From Caldifarciminota bacterium (GTDB lineage Bacteria > Hydrothermota > Tepidihabitantia > SM23-42): a DNA stretch of 32,632 nucleotides. The notes beneath the pieces are model-generated. The model was not told the origin of the DNA. It worked only from the letters and a program-made list of their open reading frames with translations, and searched no databases. Position 1 is the first letter of the stretch. Each line of letters opens with the position of its first letter. The stretch lies in NCBI GenBank assembly GCA_020343595.1, contig CP070802.1, positions 1,012,082-1,044,713 on the forward strand, given 5' to 3'. Made by a program: the position numbers and the translations under genes. Of the stretch, positions 15,149 to 22,959 are shown piece by piece.

Positions 15149-16081
15149 GTGCCAAGATTCAGCCCATTTGATTATTTATTCATTTTAAGACCCCTCATTC
15201 TCATCCCGGCCTGGAATTTCCTTTTGATCGGCGCCTATATGGCCGGTCGCCAGGCCAGTTTCACGATCGATATCGGCATAGGTTTGCTCGCCTATACCTT
15301 TGTTGCCGGCGGCGGGTATATTCTCAATCAAATAATGGATATCGAAACCGACCGAATGAACAAGAAACTCTTTCTTCTTACCGGCGGTTTCGTTTCACGG
15401 CAGGCCGCCTACGCTGAAATGATTATACTATGGACGCTGGCGATCCTCCTTTCGTTGCGGTTCGGTTTGTTGTTTGTGGTTCTCATTACTGCCTCGATCC
15501 TGATGGGCATTCTGTATTCCGTGCCGCCTGTGAAACTGAAGGGTAAGCCTATCCTGGATGCTTTGGCCAATGGAGTCGGCTATGGTATGATCAACTTTGC
15601 GGTCGGTTGGTTGCTGGTGAGTGCTTTTGCTCCGTCAATGGTCATACGTTTTCTGCCCTATTGTCTAAGCATAATTGCGGTGTTCATCAACACGACCATC
15701 GTTGATGTTGAGGGTGACCGGCGGGCCGGCGAGTTAACGACTGGCGTGTTCCTGGGCGCTAGGCTTTCCAGCATAGCGTCAACACTCATCATGGGTGGTG
15801 CGATCGTGCTCGCATATGCGCAGAGGGAGTATATCTGTCTTATCCCGGCCGCCGTCTCCTGGCCTTTGTTCGTATACACGGCGGGCTACGCGCTGCTGAG
15901 AGGCGGGATGAACAGGAAAATGACCATTGCTTCCTTTAGACTGCCTGGCCTCCTCTTTACGTTGATCACGGCGTTTTTGTATCCTGTCTATGTCGTTGTT
16001 CTTTTGGTCATACTCATTTCAATGCGTATCTACTATAAGAAACGCTTTGGCATAACTTACCCCACACTTGCCAGCGGCTGA
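15149..16081 (+). CDS. UbiA-family membrane prenyltransferase
   Basis: An integral membrane aromatic or lipid prenyltransferase, 310 residues with about eight or nine hydrophobic helices. Both Asp-rich motifs are present: NQIMDIETDRMNKK (first, NXXXDXXXD, about 62-75) and DVEGDRRAGELTTG (second, about 190-203). These bind Mg-diphosphate of the prenyl donor. The start is GTG 15149, 4 bases after rpmB, because the protein then opens MPRFSPFDYLFILRPLILI as family members do; the ribosome-binding site is weak, so coupling to rpmB is likely. Possible roles include quinone, heme O or archaeal-type lipid synthesis (geranylgeranylglycerol-phosphate geranylgeranyltransferase-like). No neighbouring pathway gene decides between them. 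Confidence 0.85.
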   Translation: MPRFSPFDYLFILRPLILIPAWNFLLIGAYMAGRQASFTIDIGIGLLAYTFVAGGGYILNQIMDIETDRMNKKLFLLTGGFVSRQAAYAEMIILWTLAILLSLRFGLLFVVLITASILMGILYSVPPVKLKGKPILDALANGVGYGMINFAVGWLLVSAFAPSMVIRFLPYCLSIIAVFINTTIVDVEGDRRAGELTTGVFLGARLSSIASTLIMGGAIVLAYAQREYICLIPAAVSWPLFVYTAGYALLRGGMNRKMTIASFRLPGLLFTLITAFLYPVYVVVLLVILISMRIYYKKRFGITYPTLASG

Positions 16082-16123
16082 ACAGGCGCAAATGAACGTT
16101 CGTTAGTGCAGATAAAAGTTAAC

Positions 16124-16154
16124 AAAAAAGGGATGGCATAACCATCCCTTTTTT
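16124..16154. terminator. Bidirectional intrinsic terminator between UbiA gene and hup
   Basis: AAAAAAGGGATGG (16124-16136), loop CATAA, CCATCCCTTTTTT (16142-16154). A 7-bp GC-rich stem extended by A-T pairs, with T runs in both directions. It closes the convergent prenyltransferase and HU genes. Confidence 0.9.
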
Positions 16155-16167
16155 GACATTTGTTCAG

Positions 16168-16440
16168 CTATTTAACTGCATTTTTGAGGTCGCGTCCTGC
16201 CTTGAATTTCGGCGCCCTCTTTGCTGGTACTTCGATGGTCTCGCCAGTACGAGGATTACGGGCCATTCTTGCCTTCCTCTTCGAAACGGAGAACGTTCCA
16301 AAACCGACCAATGCTACTTTGTCACCGCTTCTCAAAGCGTTGGTCGTTGCTTCGACAAAAGTATTCAAAGCGATGCCGGCAGCACGTTTGGAAATCTTCG
16401 CTCTTTGTGCCATCCTCTCGATCAATTCGGCTTTCGTCAT
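16168..16440 (-). CDS. hup: HU-family DNA-binding protein
   Basis: A histone-like HU/IHF-family nucleoid protein of 90 residues, the standard length. It forms a dimer that bends and compacts DNA. MTKAELIERMAQRAKISKRAA matches the N-terminal helices; the signature GFGTFSVSKRKARMARNPRTG covers the beta arm with the intercalating proline (RNPRTG). The C-terminus is APKFKAGRDLKNAVK. ATG 16440 has a strong AAGGAGGTG at good spacing and its own promoter, so translation should be high. Single-gene transcript ending at the shared terminator. Confidence 0.96.
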   Translation of the reverse strand: MTKAELIERMAQRAKISKRAAGIALNTFVEATTNALRSGDKVALVGFGTFSVSKRKARMARNPRTGETIEVPAKRAPKFKAGRDLKNAVK

Positions 16441-16474
16441 AGTTGTTCACCTCCTTCCGTTCATCATTGTGTAT

Positions 16475-16502
16475 ATTTTACACGTAATTCTGAGTTTGTC
16501 AA
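16475..16502 (-). promoter_or_regulatory. Promoter of hup
   Basis: On the minus strand, TTGACA (16502-16497), a 16-base spacer and TAAAAT (16480-16475). This predicts a leader of about 28 nt that carries the AAGGAGGTG ribosome-binding site. Confidence 0.75.
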
Positions 16503-16558
16503 GTCCCAATTGACGTATTTTCAATGCCTGGCGAGACACTACAATCAGCAGTAAAAAG

Positions 16559-16586
16559 TTGACACAATGACATTAATTATTATAAT
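16559..16586 (+). promoter_or_regulatory. Promoter of pfkA (leaderless type)
   Basis: TTGACA (16559-16564), a 16-base spacer and TATAAT (16581-16586): full consensus. Seven bases then lead to GTG 16594. Confidence 0.85.
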
Positions 16587-16593
16587 ATTTTCA

Positions 16594-17565
16594 GTGACTA
16601 CAAAAATTGGCGTTCTTACCAGCGGTGGTGATGCACCGGGAATGAATGCCGCGATCCGCGCTGTAGTAAGGACAGCACTCCACAACGGATTCCAGGTGGT
16701 CGGAATAAGGGATGGCTACAACGGGCTGGTGTTGAATGATATAGAAGAATTCCATCGCGGCTCCGTGGCAAACATCATACAGCGCGGCGGAACAATATTG
16801 GGTACGGCGCGCTCCAAGGATTTCGAGACCGAGGAAGGTATGGCAAAGGCAAAGAAGGTGCTTGATGAGCACGGCATGAATGTCCTGATCGTGATCGGCG
16901 GAGATGGCACCATGCGCGGCGCCAGGGAATTTTCGGAGAAACATGGTGTGAATATTCTGGGGCTGCCAGGCACGATAGACAATGACCTGTACGGTACGGA
17001 TTACACCATAGGGTTTGACACCGCAATTAACAACGCACTGGAGGCAATCGACCGCATCAGGGATACCGCTGCTTCACTTGAAAGGCTTTTCTTCATTGAG
17101 GTGATGGGGCGATTGTCAGGTTTCATCGGCCTCGCCGTCGGCCTCGCCGGAGGGGCAGAAGATGTAATGATACCAGAGACCCCGACCGACATCAATGGGC
17201 TGGCGAATAAGATCAACGAAAGCATCAAGCGTGGTAAGAAATCGAATATCGTCATCGTTTCCGAGGGTGATGAGGCGGGTAATGCATTTGAGATCGCCGA
17301 GAAAATAAAGTGTTTGGTAAAGGAGGATTACCGTGTCGCTGTGTTAGGATATATACAGCGTGGCGGGACACCAACCGCGAACGACCGTATCCTTGCCTCC
17401 CGGCTCGGATATGCCGCCGTGGAAGCGGCAAAGAAGGAAAAATTCGGCTGCATGGTTGGCGAGATCAATCAGAAGATTGTCTACACACCATTTGCAGAAA
17501 CCTACGAGAAGAAAAAGAGGATCGATCCCACATTGATCAAGATAATCGAGATCCTGGCGACCTGA
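16594..17565 (+). CDS. pfkA: ATP-dependent 6-phosphofructokinase, GTG start
   Basis: Glycolytic phosphofructokinase, 323 residues, close to the usual 320 for the bacterial ATP enzyme. MTTKIGVLTSGGDAPGMNAA is the canonical opening. GGDGTMRGA has Gly where PPi-dependent enzymes have Asp, and PGTIDND has Gly where they have Lys; both point to ATP as donor. Substrate and catalytic segments follow: GTDYTIGFDTA, FIEVMGRLSG, GYIQRGGTPTANDR. The frame extends upstream to an ATG at 16567, but that codon lies inside the promoter spacer and would add a hydrophobic nonsense peptide. The family match begins exactly at GTG 16594, 7 bases after the -10 box, so the mRNA is probably leaderless. Convergent with radC (28-base gap). 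Confidence 0.95.
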   Translation: MTTKIGVLTSGGDAPGMNAAIRAVVRTALHNGFQVVGIRDGYNGLVLNDIEEFHRGSVANIIQRGGTILGTARSKDFETEEGMAKAKKVLDEHGMNVLIVIGGDGTMRGAREFSEKHGVNILGLPGTIDNDLYGTDYTIGFDTAINNALEAIDRIRDTAASLERLFFIEVMGRLSGFIGLAVGLAGGAEDVMIPETPTDINGLANKINESIKRGKKSNIVIVSEGDEAGNAFEIAEKIKCLVKEDYRVAVLGYIQRGGTPTANDRILASRLGYAAVEAAKKEKFGCMVGEINQKIVYTPFAETYEKKKRIDPTLIKIIEILAT

Positions 17566-17593
17566 CCTCGAATAGAATCAGTAAGTCAAGATC

Positions 17594-18274
17594 TCAGAGC
17601 AAGTGATGCTGCGAAAATGAATAATATCCTTCGTCGGATATTATTACATGATCAACAACGTTGACCCCAACGATCTCGCCTGCCCTGCATATTCTTTCGG
17701 TTATCTTGAGATCATCCTCAGATGGTTTGAGAATGCCGCTCGGATGATTGTGTATCAAAAAGATGGCGCTCGCACTTTCGTTTATCGCGAACTGGAATAC
17801 TTCACGGGGATGTACCAGACTGGCATCGAGTATTCCCTTAGAGATCGTGCGGTCATTTGTGAACGTGTTCCGCCCGTCCACTGAGGCAACCTTGAATACC
17901 TCATATTTCAAGCCGCCAATGAGCGGGTAATAGTACTTGTAGATGTCTTCGGGGTTCTTGAATCTGATCTTCTTATTGTTCTTGCTGGACAGCGAGCGTC
18001 TTCCCATCTCGAGCGCGGCGAGTATTGAGATCGCCTTTGCCCGTCCAATTCCCGGGATCTGTAATCGTTCGATTTCGCCCACCGATTTCTGATTGAGTTT
18101 TTTCAGACTGCCGACGCGGGTGATTATCTCTTTGGCGAGGTCAACAGCGGTGTTGTTTCTGGTCCCTTTGCCAATGACGATAGCGAGTAGCTCGGTATCG
18201 GTCAGACCGTAGCACCCTCGTGCATAGAATTTTTCTCTGGGGCGGTCGCTTACCGGCCAGTCTTTGATCTTCAA
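17594..18274 (-). CDS. radC: RadC-family JAB-domain protein, TTG start
   Basis: A RadC family protein of 226 residues. The helix-hairpin-helix part (QIPGIGRAKA, about 70-79) is followed by the JAB/MPN metalloprotease-like domain with HNHPSG (about 175-180) and the downstream SEDD metal ligand. The family was linked to DNA repair historically, but its activity is unsettled. The start is TTG 18274, directly after the hppA stop codon with no base between, giving MKIKDWPVSDRPREK as in homologues. There is no good ribosome-binding site, so translation probably depends on ribosomes finishing hppA. It is the last gene of nadE-hppA-radC. Confidence 0.93.
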   Translation of the reverse strand: MKIKDWPVSDRPREKFYARGCYGLTDTELLAIVIGKGTRNNTAVDLAKEIITRVGSLKKLNQKSVGEIERLQIPGIGRAKAISILAALEMGRRSLSSKNNKKIRFKNPEDIYKYYYPLIGGLKYEVFKVASVDGRNTFTNDRTISKGILDASLVHPREVFQFAINESASAIFLIHNHPSGILKPSEDDLKITERICRAGEIVGVNVVDHVIISDEGYYSFSQHHLL

Positions 18275-20359
18275 CTATCTAAAGAGAGCAAAACGGAGAA
18301 TGAAACCGGCAAAGACGATCGAAACCGTCGACATCAACTTGATGAGTATATTGAGGGATGGGCCAGCAGTATCCTTGAAAGGGTCGCCTACCGTGTCGCC
18401 GACAACCGAGGCCTTGTGTTCAGGAGAACCCTTCCCTCCTAATTCACCTTTTTCAATATACTTTTTCGCGTTATCCCAGGCACCGCCCGAGTTAGCCATC
18501 ATGAGTGCGACCGCGAAGCCGGTGATGAGCGCGCCAACGAGCAGCCCGATAACACCGTTGGGGCCAAGGAATATGCCTATCACGATCGGCACCGTGACGA
18601 CGAGCAATGACGGTACGATCATCTCTTTCTGTGCGGCAACGGTGCAGAGGTCGACGGCCTGGGCATAATCGGGCCGTGCCCTGCCTTCGAGCAGTCCGGT
18701 AATCTCCTTGAACTGACGGCGTACTTCAATCACGATCTTGCTTGCCGTTTCACCGACCGCCTTTATTGTCCGCGAACAGAAGAGGAAGGGCATCATACCG
18801 CCAATGAAGAGTCCGATGATGACCTGAGGATTTGCGACGCGCAGATCAAGGCCGGGGAAGATAAGTGCGATCTGGCTGCGGTACGCGGCCACCAGTGCCA
18901 GTACAGTGAGGGCTGCCGAGCCGATGGCAAAGCCCTTGCCGGTTGCAGCTGTAGTATTACCGATCGCGTCTAGAGCATCGGTTCTTGAGCGCACTTCTTC
19001 TGGCAATTCTGCCATTTGAGCATTACCCCCGGCGTTATCGGCAACCGGGCCGTAGGCATCGGTGGCAAGCGTGATGCAGAGAGTTGAGAGCATGCCTACC
19101 GCGGCGATTGCTACACCGAACAGCCCGTATTCGGGTTTGATAGCACCACCAGGCAGATAGTACGCGGCGGCAATTGATATTGCTACGACGATTATCGGAA
19201 ACACGATCGAGAGCATGCCGACGCTGAGTCCTTCGAGAATGACGGTGGCTGGTCCGGTCGACGCTGCAGATGCAATACCCCGCGTCGGTCTGTAATTATC
19301 AGAGGTGAAGAACTCGGTCGAATATCCAATGAGGACACCGCAGGCCAGTCCGACGAGTAAAGGCCAGTAGAAGTTGAAATATCCCGGTAACAGAAAATGA
19401 ATCACAAATGCTGATACGATCGCCATTATAATGCCGGCTGCCCAGACACCTTTCCTGATGGCAAAGAGTAGAGCCCGCTGACTCGCTTCTTCCCTGGTGC
19501 GGACAAGAAAGGTACCGATCACCGATGAGAGCACACCGGCGGCGGCAAGGACGAGCGGTATGACCACACCGCGAAATCCGAGACCGGCTGCATACGCCAG
19601 AGCCATTGCGGCGACTATAGAGCCAACATAGGATTCGTAAAGATCGGCGCCCATACCGGCAACGTCTCCGACATTGTCTCCGACATTGTCGGCGATTGTA
19701 GCCGGATTGCGCGGATCATCTTCCGGGATATTCGCCTCGACCTTACCGACAAGATCGGCTCCGACGTCGGCCGCCTTAGTGAATATCCCACCGCCGACAC
19801 GCGCGAAAAGAGCCTGGAATGACGCACCCATGCCATAGGCGACGATTGTCTGGGTGATGACGAGTAATCGGTAATCAAGCGTGAGTCCCCGGTATATCCA
19901 GTTCAAGAGAATGAACCAGAAACTGAGATCAAGCAGGCTCAGTCCAACGACCACAAAGCCCATTACTCCGCCAGATGCGAACGCTACGCGCAGGGCGCTG
20001 TTAAGACTCGTTCGAGCGGCATTGGCGGTTCTGGCTGACGAATTCGTTGCCTGGGTCATGCCAATAAAGCCGGAAAGTGCCGAATAGAAGCCGCCGGTTA
20101 GAAACATGAGAGGTACGAAGGTTGGTAACATCTGACTCAGCGATAGAACCAGTAGTATCGCGAAGACGATCATGAAGATTACGGCGACGACTCGGTACTG
20201 TCTTTTCAGATATGCGCGCGCACCTTCACGCACGGCCTGTGCGATCTGCCGCATCATGTCAGTACCTTCGTCATACCGTTTCGTTGTTCTTGAAAGATAT
20301 AGCGCAAAGAGCAGGGAAAGGAGAGACCCCATGGGCGCAAACACGACTATTGGTGACAT
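18275..20359 (-). CDS. hppA: Membrane-bound pyrophosphatase ion pump, K+-dependent type
   Basis: An ion-translocating inorganic pyrophosphatase, 694 residues with about 16 hydrophobic helices. It uses PPi hydrolysis to pump H+ or Na+ out of the cytoplasm. The PPi-binding site shows DVGADLVGKVE, DDPRNPATIADNVGDNVGD, ATDAYGPVADNAGGNAQMA and, near the end, DTVGDPFKDTAGPSLN. GNTTAATGKGFAIGS has Ala and Gly at the two positions that are Lys and Thr in K+-independent enzymes, so K+ dependence is predicted. The gate glutamate is in DLYESYVGS, the position used by Na+-pumping enzymes and some H+-pumping ones, so the ion is not settled. ATG 20359 follows AGGAGG that lies inside the last codons of nadE. 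Confidence 0.96.
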   Translation of the reverse strand: MSPIVVFAPMGSLLSLLFALYLSRTTKRYDEGTDMMRQIAQAVREGARAYLKRQYRVVAVIFMIVFAILLVLSLSQMLPTFVPLMFLTGGFYSALSGFIGMTQATNSSARTANAARTSLNSALRVAFASGGVMGFVVVGLSLLDLSFWFILLNWIYRGLTLDYRLLVITQTIVAYGMGASFQALFARVGGGIFTKAADVGADLVGKVEANIPEDDPRNPATIADNVGDNVGDVAGMGADLYESYVGSIVAAMALAYAAGLGFRGVVIPLVLAAAGVLSSVIGTFLVRTREEASQRALLFAIRKGVWAAGIIMAIVSAFVIHFLLPGYFNFYWPLLVGLACGVLIGYSTEFFTSDNYRPTRGIASAASTGPATVILEGLSVGMLSIVFPIIVVAISIAAAYYLPGGAIKPEYGLFGVAIAAVGMLSTLCITLATDAYGPVADNAGGNAQMAELPEEVRSRTDALDAIGNTTAATGKGFAIGSAALTVLALVAAYRSQIALIFPGLDLRVANPQVIIGLFIGGMMPFLFCSRTIKAVGETASKIVIEVRRQFKEITGLLEGRARPDYAQAVDLCTVAAQKEMIVPSLLVVTVPIVIGIFLGPNGVIGLLVGALITGFAVALMMANSGGAWDNAKKYIEKGELGGKGSPEHKASVVGDTVGDPFKDTAGPSLNILIKLMSTVSIVFAGFILRFALFR

Positions 20360-20360
20360 C

Positions 20361-21080
20361 CTACCTCCTAAAATGGAAGATCTTTGGTTTTTGTCTTTTG
20401 TGTGCTGTTTTTGTTATGACTTCACTCAACTTGCGGGTGGCTTCATCATCGATATGATCGCCTTCGATCTTTCTCAACGCACTGTCCATCTCTTCATAGC
20501 TGAAGCCGATTTCTTTCTCATCGGTCTGACCCGACCAGAGACCCGCGCTCGGTATCTTTTTGATAATATTTTCAGGGATATTCAATTCCCTGGCAAGTTC
20601 TCTTACTTCACCTTTGTACAGATCTCCGATGGGCAGAATATCACACGCACCGTCACCGTATTTGGTGAAATAACCGAGTGAGATCTCGGTCTTATTTCCG
20701 GTCCCGCAGACAAGGTGATTATGCAGATTAGCATGGTAGTAAAGCACGACCATGCGCAGCCGGGCCTTGATATTGCCGAGAGCAACGCGGTCACCGCCGG
20801 GCAGCATTTTCATGAGATTGTTGTAGACCGCAGTCAGATCGATGTATTGTGTTTTGATATGGAATAAATCGGCAAGATTTGCGGCATCATCAAGGTCCTT
20901 GGCATCAGATTCGATCGGGAGGATCAACCCCAGGCAATTCTCTGTTGCTTTTCTTATGAGCGCGGCGCAGACCGCTGAATCCACTCCGCCGCTCAGGCCC
21001 AGGACAAAACCTTGCGTGCCTGATTCGTTCAGTTGTTCTTTTAACCAGTCAACGATTTTATCTATGGCATCATTCCACAT
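20361..21080 (-). CDS. nadE: NH3-dependent NAD+ synthetase
   Basis: The final step of NAD biosynthesis: deamido-NAD, ammonia and ATP give NAD, AMP and PPi. The 239-residue length is that of the ammonia-only enzyme, with no glutaminase domain. Motifs: LGLSGGVDSAV (ATP pyrophosphatase P-loop, about 28-38), GNIKARLRM, CGTGNKTEI, FTKYGDGACDILPIGDLYK and IPSAGLWSGQTDE. ATG 21080 lies 9 bases after a TATAAT box with no Shine-Dalgarno, so it is leaderless or nearly so. The stop is one base before the hppA start. Its product PPi is the substrate of the next gene's protein. Confidence 0.95.
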   Translation of the reverse strand: MWNDAIDKIVDWLKEQLNESGTQGFVLGLSGGVDSAVCAALIRKATENCLGLILPIESDAKDLDDAANLADLFHIKTQYIDLTAVYNNLMKMLPGGDRVALGNIKARLRMVVLYYHANLHNHLVCGTGNKTEISLGYFTKYGDGACDILPIGDLYKGEVRELARELNIPENIIKKIPSAGLWSGQTDEKEIGFSYEEMDSALRKIEGDHIDDEATRKLSEVITKTAHKRQKPKIFHFRR

Positions 21081-21089
21081 TTTGTCAAG

Positions 21090-21117
21090 ATTATAATAAT
21101 AATGCTGAAAAAATCAA
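21090..21117 (-). promoter_or_regulatory. Promoter of nadE-hppA-radC (leaderless type)
   Basis: On the minus strand, TTGATT (21117-21112), a 16-base spacer and TATAAT (21095-21090), then 9 bases to ATG 21080. Confidence 0.75.
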
Positions 21118-21210
21118 GTAATTCAAAAACCAGTAGATATCCATCTGGTACTTTCGTGTTCCCTATATAATATACAATTCTAAGAGCGATATTGACAACC
21201 CTGCCAACCC

Positions 21211-21238
21211 TTGATTTTGAGCGTGATTTGCGGATAAT
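21211..21238 (+). promoter_or_regulatory. Promoter of polX (leaderless type)
   Basis: TTGATT (21211-21216), a 16-base spacer and GATAAT (21233-21238), then 6 bases to GTG 21245. The 164-base divergent gap between nadE and polX thus carries two leaderless-type promoters. Confidence 0.65.
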
Positions 21239-21244
21239 TTCAGT

Positions 21245-22951
21245 GTGAAGAACAAGGAACTGTCGAGGATATTCAATCGTATCGCCGATGCTCTTGAATT
21301 TAAGGGAGAAATGGTATTTCGCACCCTTGCCTACCGAAAGGCAGCCCGCATACTCGATGACCTCGTCGAAGATGTCGAGGTCCTGCACCGCGAGGGCAAA
21401 CTCGATGAATTGCCAGGCATCGGCGCCGGCATCGCAAAGAAAATAGTTGAGTATCTCGAAACCGGGAAAATGAAGAAGTATGTGGAGGTCACTAAAGGTA
21501 TTCCCGATTCCTTGCTCAATATGCTTGACATTCAAAATCTCGGACCCAAGACACTTGCCCTGGCAAACAAGATGCTCAAGGTGAAGACCATTGCAGATTT
21601 GAAGAAAGTGATCGCCAATGGTAAACTCGCCGAGCTGCCGCGGATGGGCGAGAAGAAGGCTGAAAATATAAGAAAGGGTATAGAGCTCTATGAAAAAGGG
21701 CACGAGCGGCTTTCGATCGCGGTGGCCGAGCGGGTCGCATCCGAGGTCATATCATACCTGAAAGAGAACACCAGCATAAAGGACATCTCTGCAGCTGGTT
21801 CGCTGCGGCGCTGGAAGGAGACGATCGGCGATGTCGATGTGCTCGTTACCGGCACGGGTGGCGCAAAGATCGTTCATGCGTTCATTGACTATCCCAGGGC
21901 TGAGCGCGTGCTGGCAGCCGGTGACACCAAGGGTTCGATCATGGTCGAAGGCGGCGTCCAGGTTGATCTCAGGATAGTCGAGCCCAAGTCGTACGGGGCA
22001 GCGCTTCAATATTTCACCGGTTCCAAGGCACATAATGTCCGGTGTCGCAACATCGCAAGAACAAAGGGAATGAAATTGAGTGAATACGGATTGTTCAAGG
22101 GTAGAAGAATGGTTGCAGGTAAGACCGAGGAAGAAGTCTACAAGAAACTCGGGCTCGGCTATATCCCGCCGGAGTTACGTGAGGATCGGGGAGAGATAGA
22201 AGCCGCACTGAAGAAAAAGTTGCCAAAGCTGATTGAATTGGCCGATATTAAAGGCGACCTCCAGATGCACTCAACTTATTCTGATTCATCGGCGACCATT
22301 GCTCAGCTCGCCGAGACCGCCGAGAAACTGGGATATGAATACATACTGGTAACCGATCATTCGCAGTCGGCGAAATATGCCCACGGCCTTGAGGTCGCGC
22401 GTCTGCGAAAGCAATGGAAGGAAATAACGAGGATCAACAAGAAGTCCGAGGTGCGCGTGTTGAAGGGTGCCGAGGTAGACATTCTAAAGGACGGTAGACT
22501 CGATTACCCTGATAAATTACTGAAGGAATTGGATCTCGTTGTGGCATCTATACATCAGGGTTTCAAGAAGAATGTGACGGAAAGAATGTGCGCGGCGATG
22601 GAGAACCCGTATGTCGATATTATCGGCCATCCGACCGGAAGGCTCATTTCATCACGCGAAGGTTATGTTATGGACGTACAGAAGGTTATGGAGAAAGCGG
22701 CTAAGACAGGTACCTGGCTTGAATTAAATGCTTTTTGGGATCGTCTCGATCTGAGTGACGTCAATCTCAGGGTGGTGAAGGATATGGGTGTCATGGTAGC
22801 GATCGGTACGGATGCACATGACACACAGGGATTGCTATGGATGAAGTTCGGGGTCGCGACTGCCCGTCGTGGTTGGCTTGAATCAAGCAATGTAGTCAAT
22901 ACATTTGCCTTGAAGAAATTGCTCGCTTCAAGAAAACTGCACCGGAAATAA
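21245..22951 (+). CDS. polX: DNA polymerase X family protein with C-terminal PHP domain
   Basis: Bacterial PolX, 568 residues, the expected length for the polymerase-PHP fusion. It acts in gap-filling repair; the PHP domain gives Mn-dependent 3'-5' exonuclease and AP-endonuclease activity in studied members. Helix-hairpin-helix motifs are LPGIGAGIAKK (about 56-66) and LPRMGEKKA. The palm has GSLRRWKETIGDVDVLV (Asp about 197 and 199) and VQVDLRIV (Asp about 241). The PHP domain begins near 335 with LQMHSTYSDSS, then VTDHSQS, KGAEVDIL, ASIHQGF, IIGHPTG and IGTDAHDT, an intact metal set. The start is GTG 21245, 6 bases after the -10 box, giving MKNKELSRIFNRIADALE. Convergent with the TPR gene (8-base gap). 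Confidence 0.95.
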   Translation: MKNKELSRIFNRIADALEFKGEMVFRTLAYRKAARILDDLVEDVEVLHREGKLDELPGIGAGIAKKIVEYLETGKMKKYVEVTKGIPDSLLNMLDIQNLGPKTLALANKMLKVKTIADLKKVIANGKLAELPRMGEKKAENIRKGIELYEKGHERLSIAVAERVASEVISYLKENTSIKDISAAGSLRRWKETIGDVDVLVTGTGGAKIVHAFIDYPRAERVLAAGDTKGSIMVEGGVQVDLRIVEPKSYGAALQYFTGSKAHNVRCRNIARTKGMKLSEYGLFKGRRMVAGKTEEEVYKKLGLGYIPPELREDRGEIEAALKKKLPKLIELADIKGDLQMHSTYSDSSATIAQLAETAEKLGYEYILVTDHSQSAKYAHGLEVARLRKQWKEITRINKKSEVRVLKGAEVDILKDGRLDYPDKLLKELDLVVASIHQGFKKNVTERMCAAMENPYVDIIGHPTGRLISSREGYVMDVQKVMEKAAKTGTWLELNAFWDRLDLSDVNLRVVKDMGVMVAIGTDAHDTQGLLWMKFGVATARRGWLESSNVVNTFALKKLLASRKLHRK

Positions 22952-22959
22952 CCAACGCT

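Noticed and set aside
16567-16593. ATG 16567 as the pfkA start
   Set aside because: It lies inside the promoter spacer, and the added residues (MTLIIIIFS) have no family counterpart.
17620-17645. Intrinsic terminator of pfkA at the radC hairpin
   Set aside because: AT-rich stem, no T run directly after it, and located in radC coding sequence; kept only as a low-interest observation.
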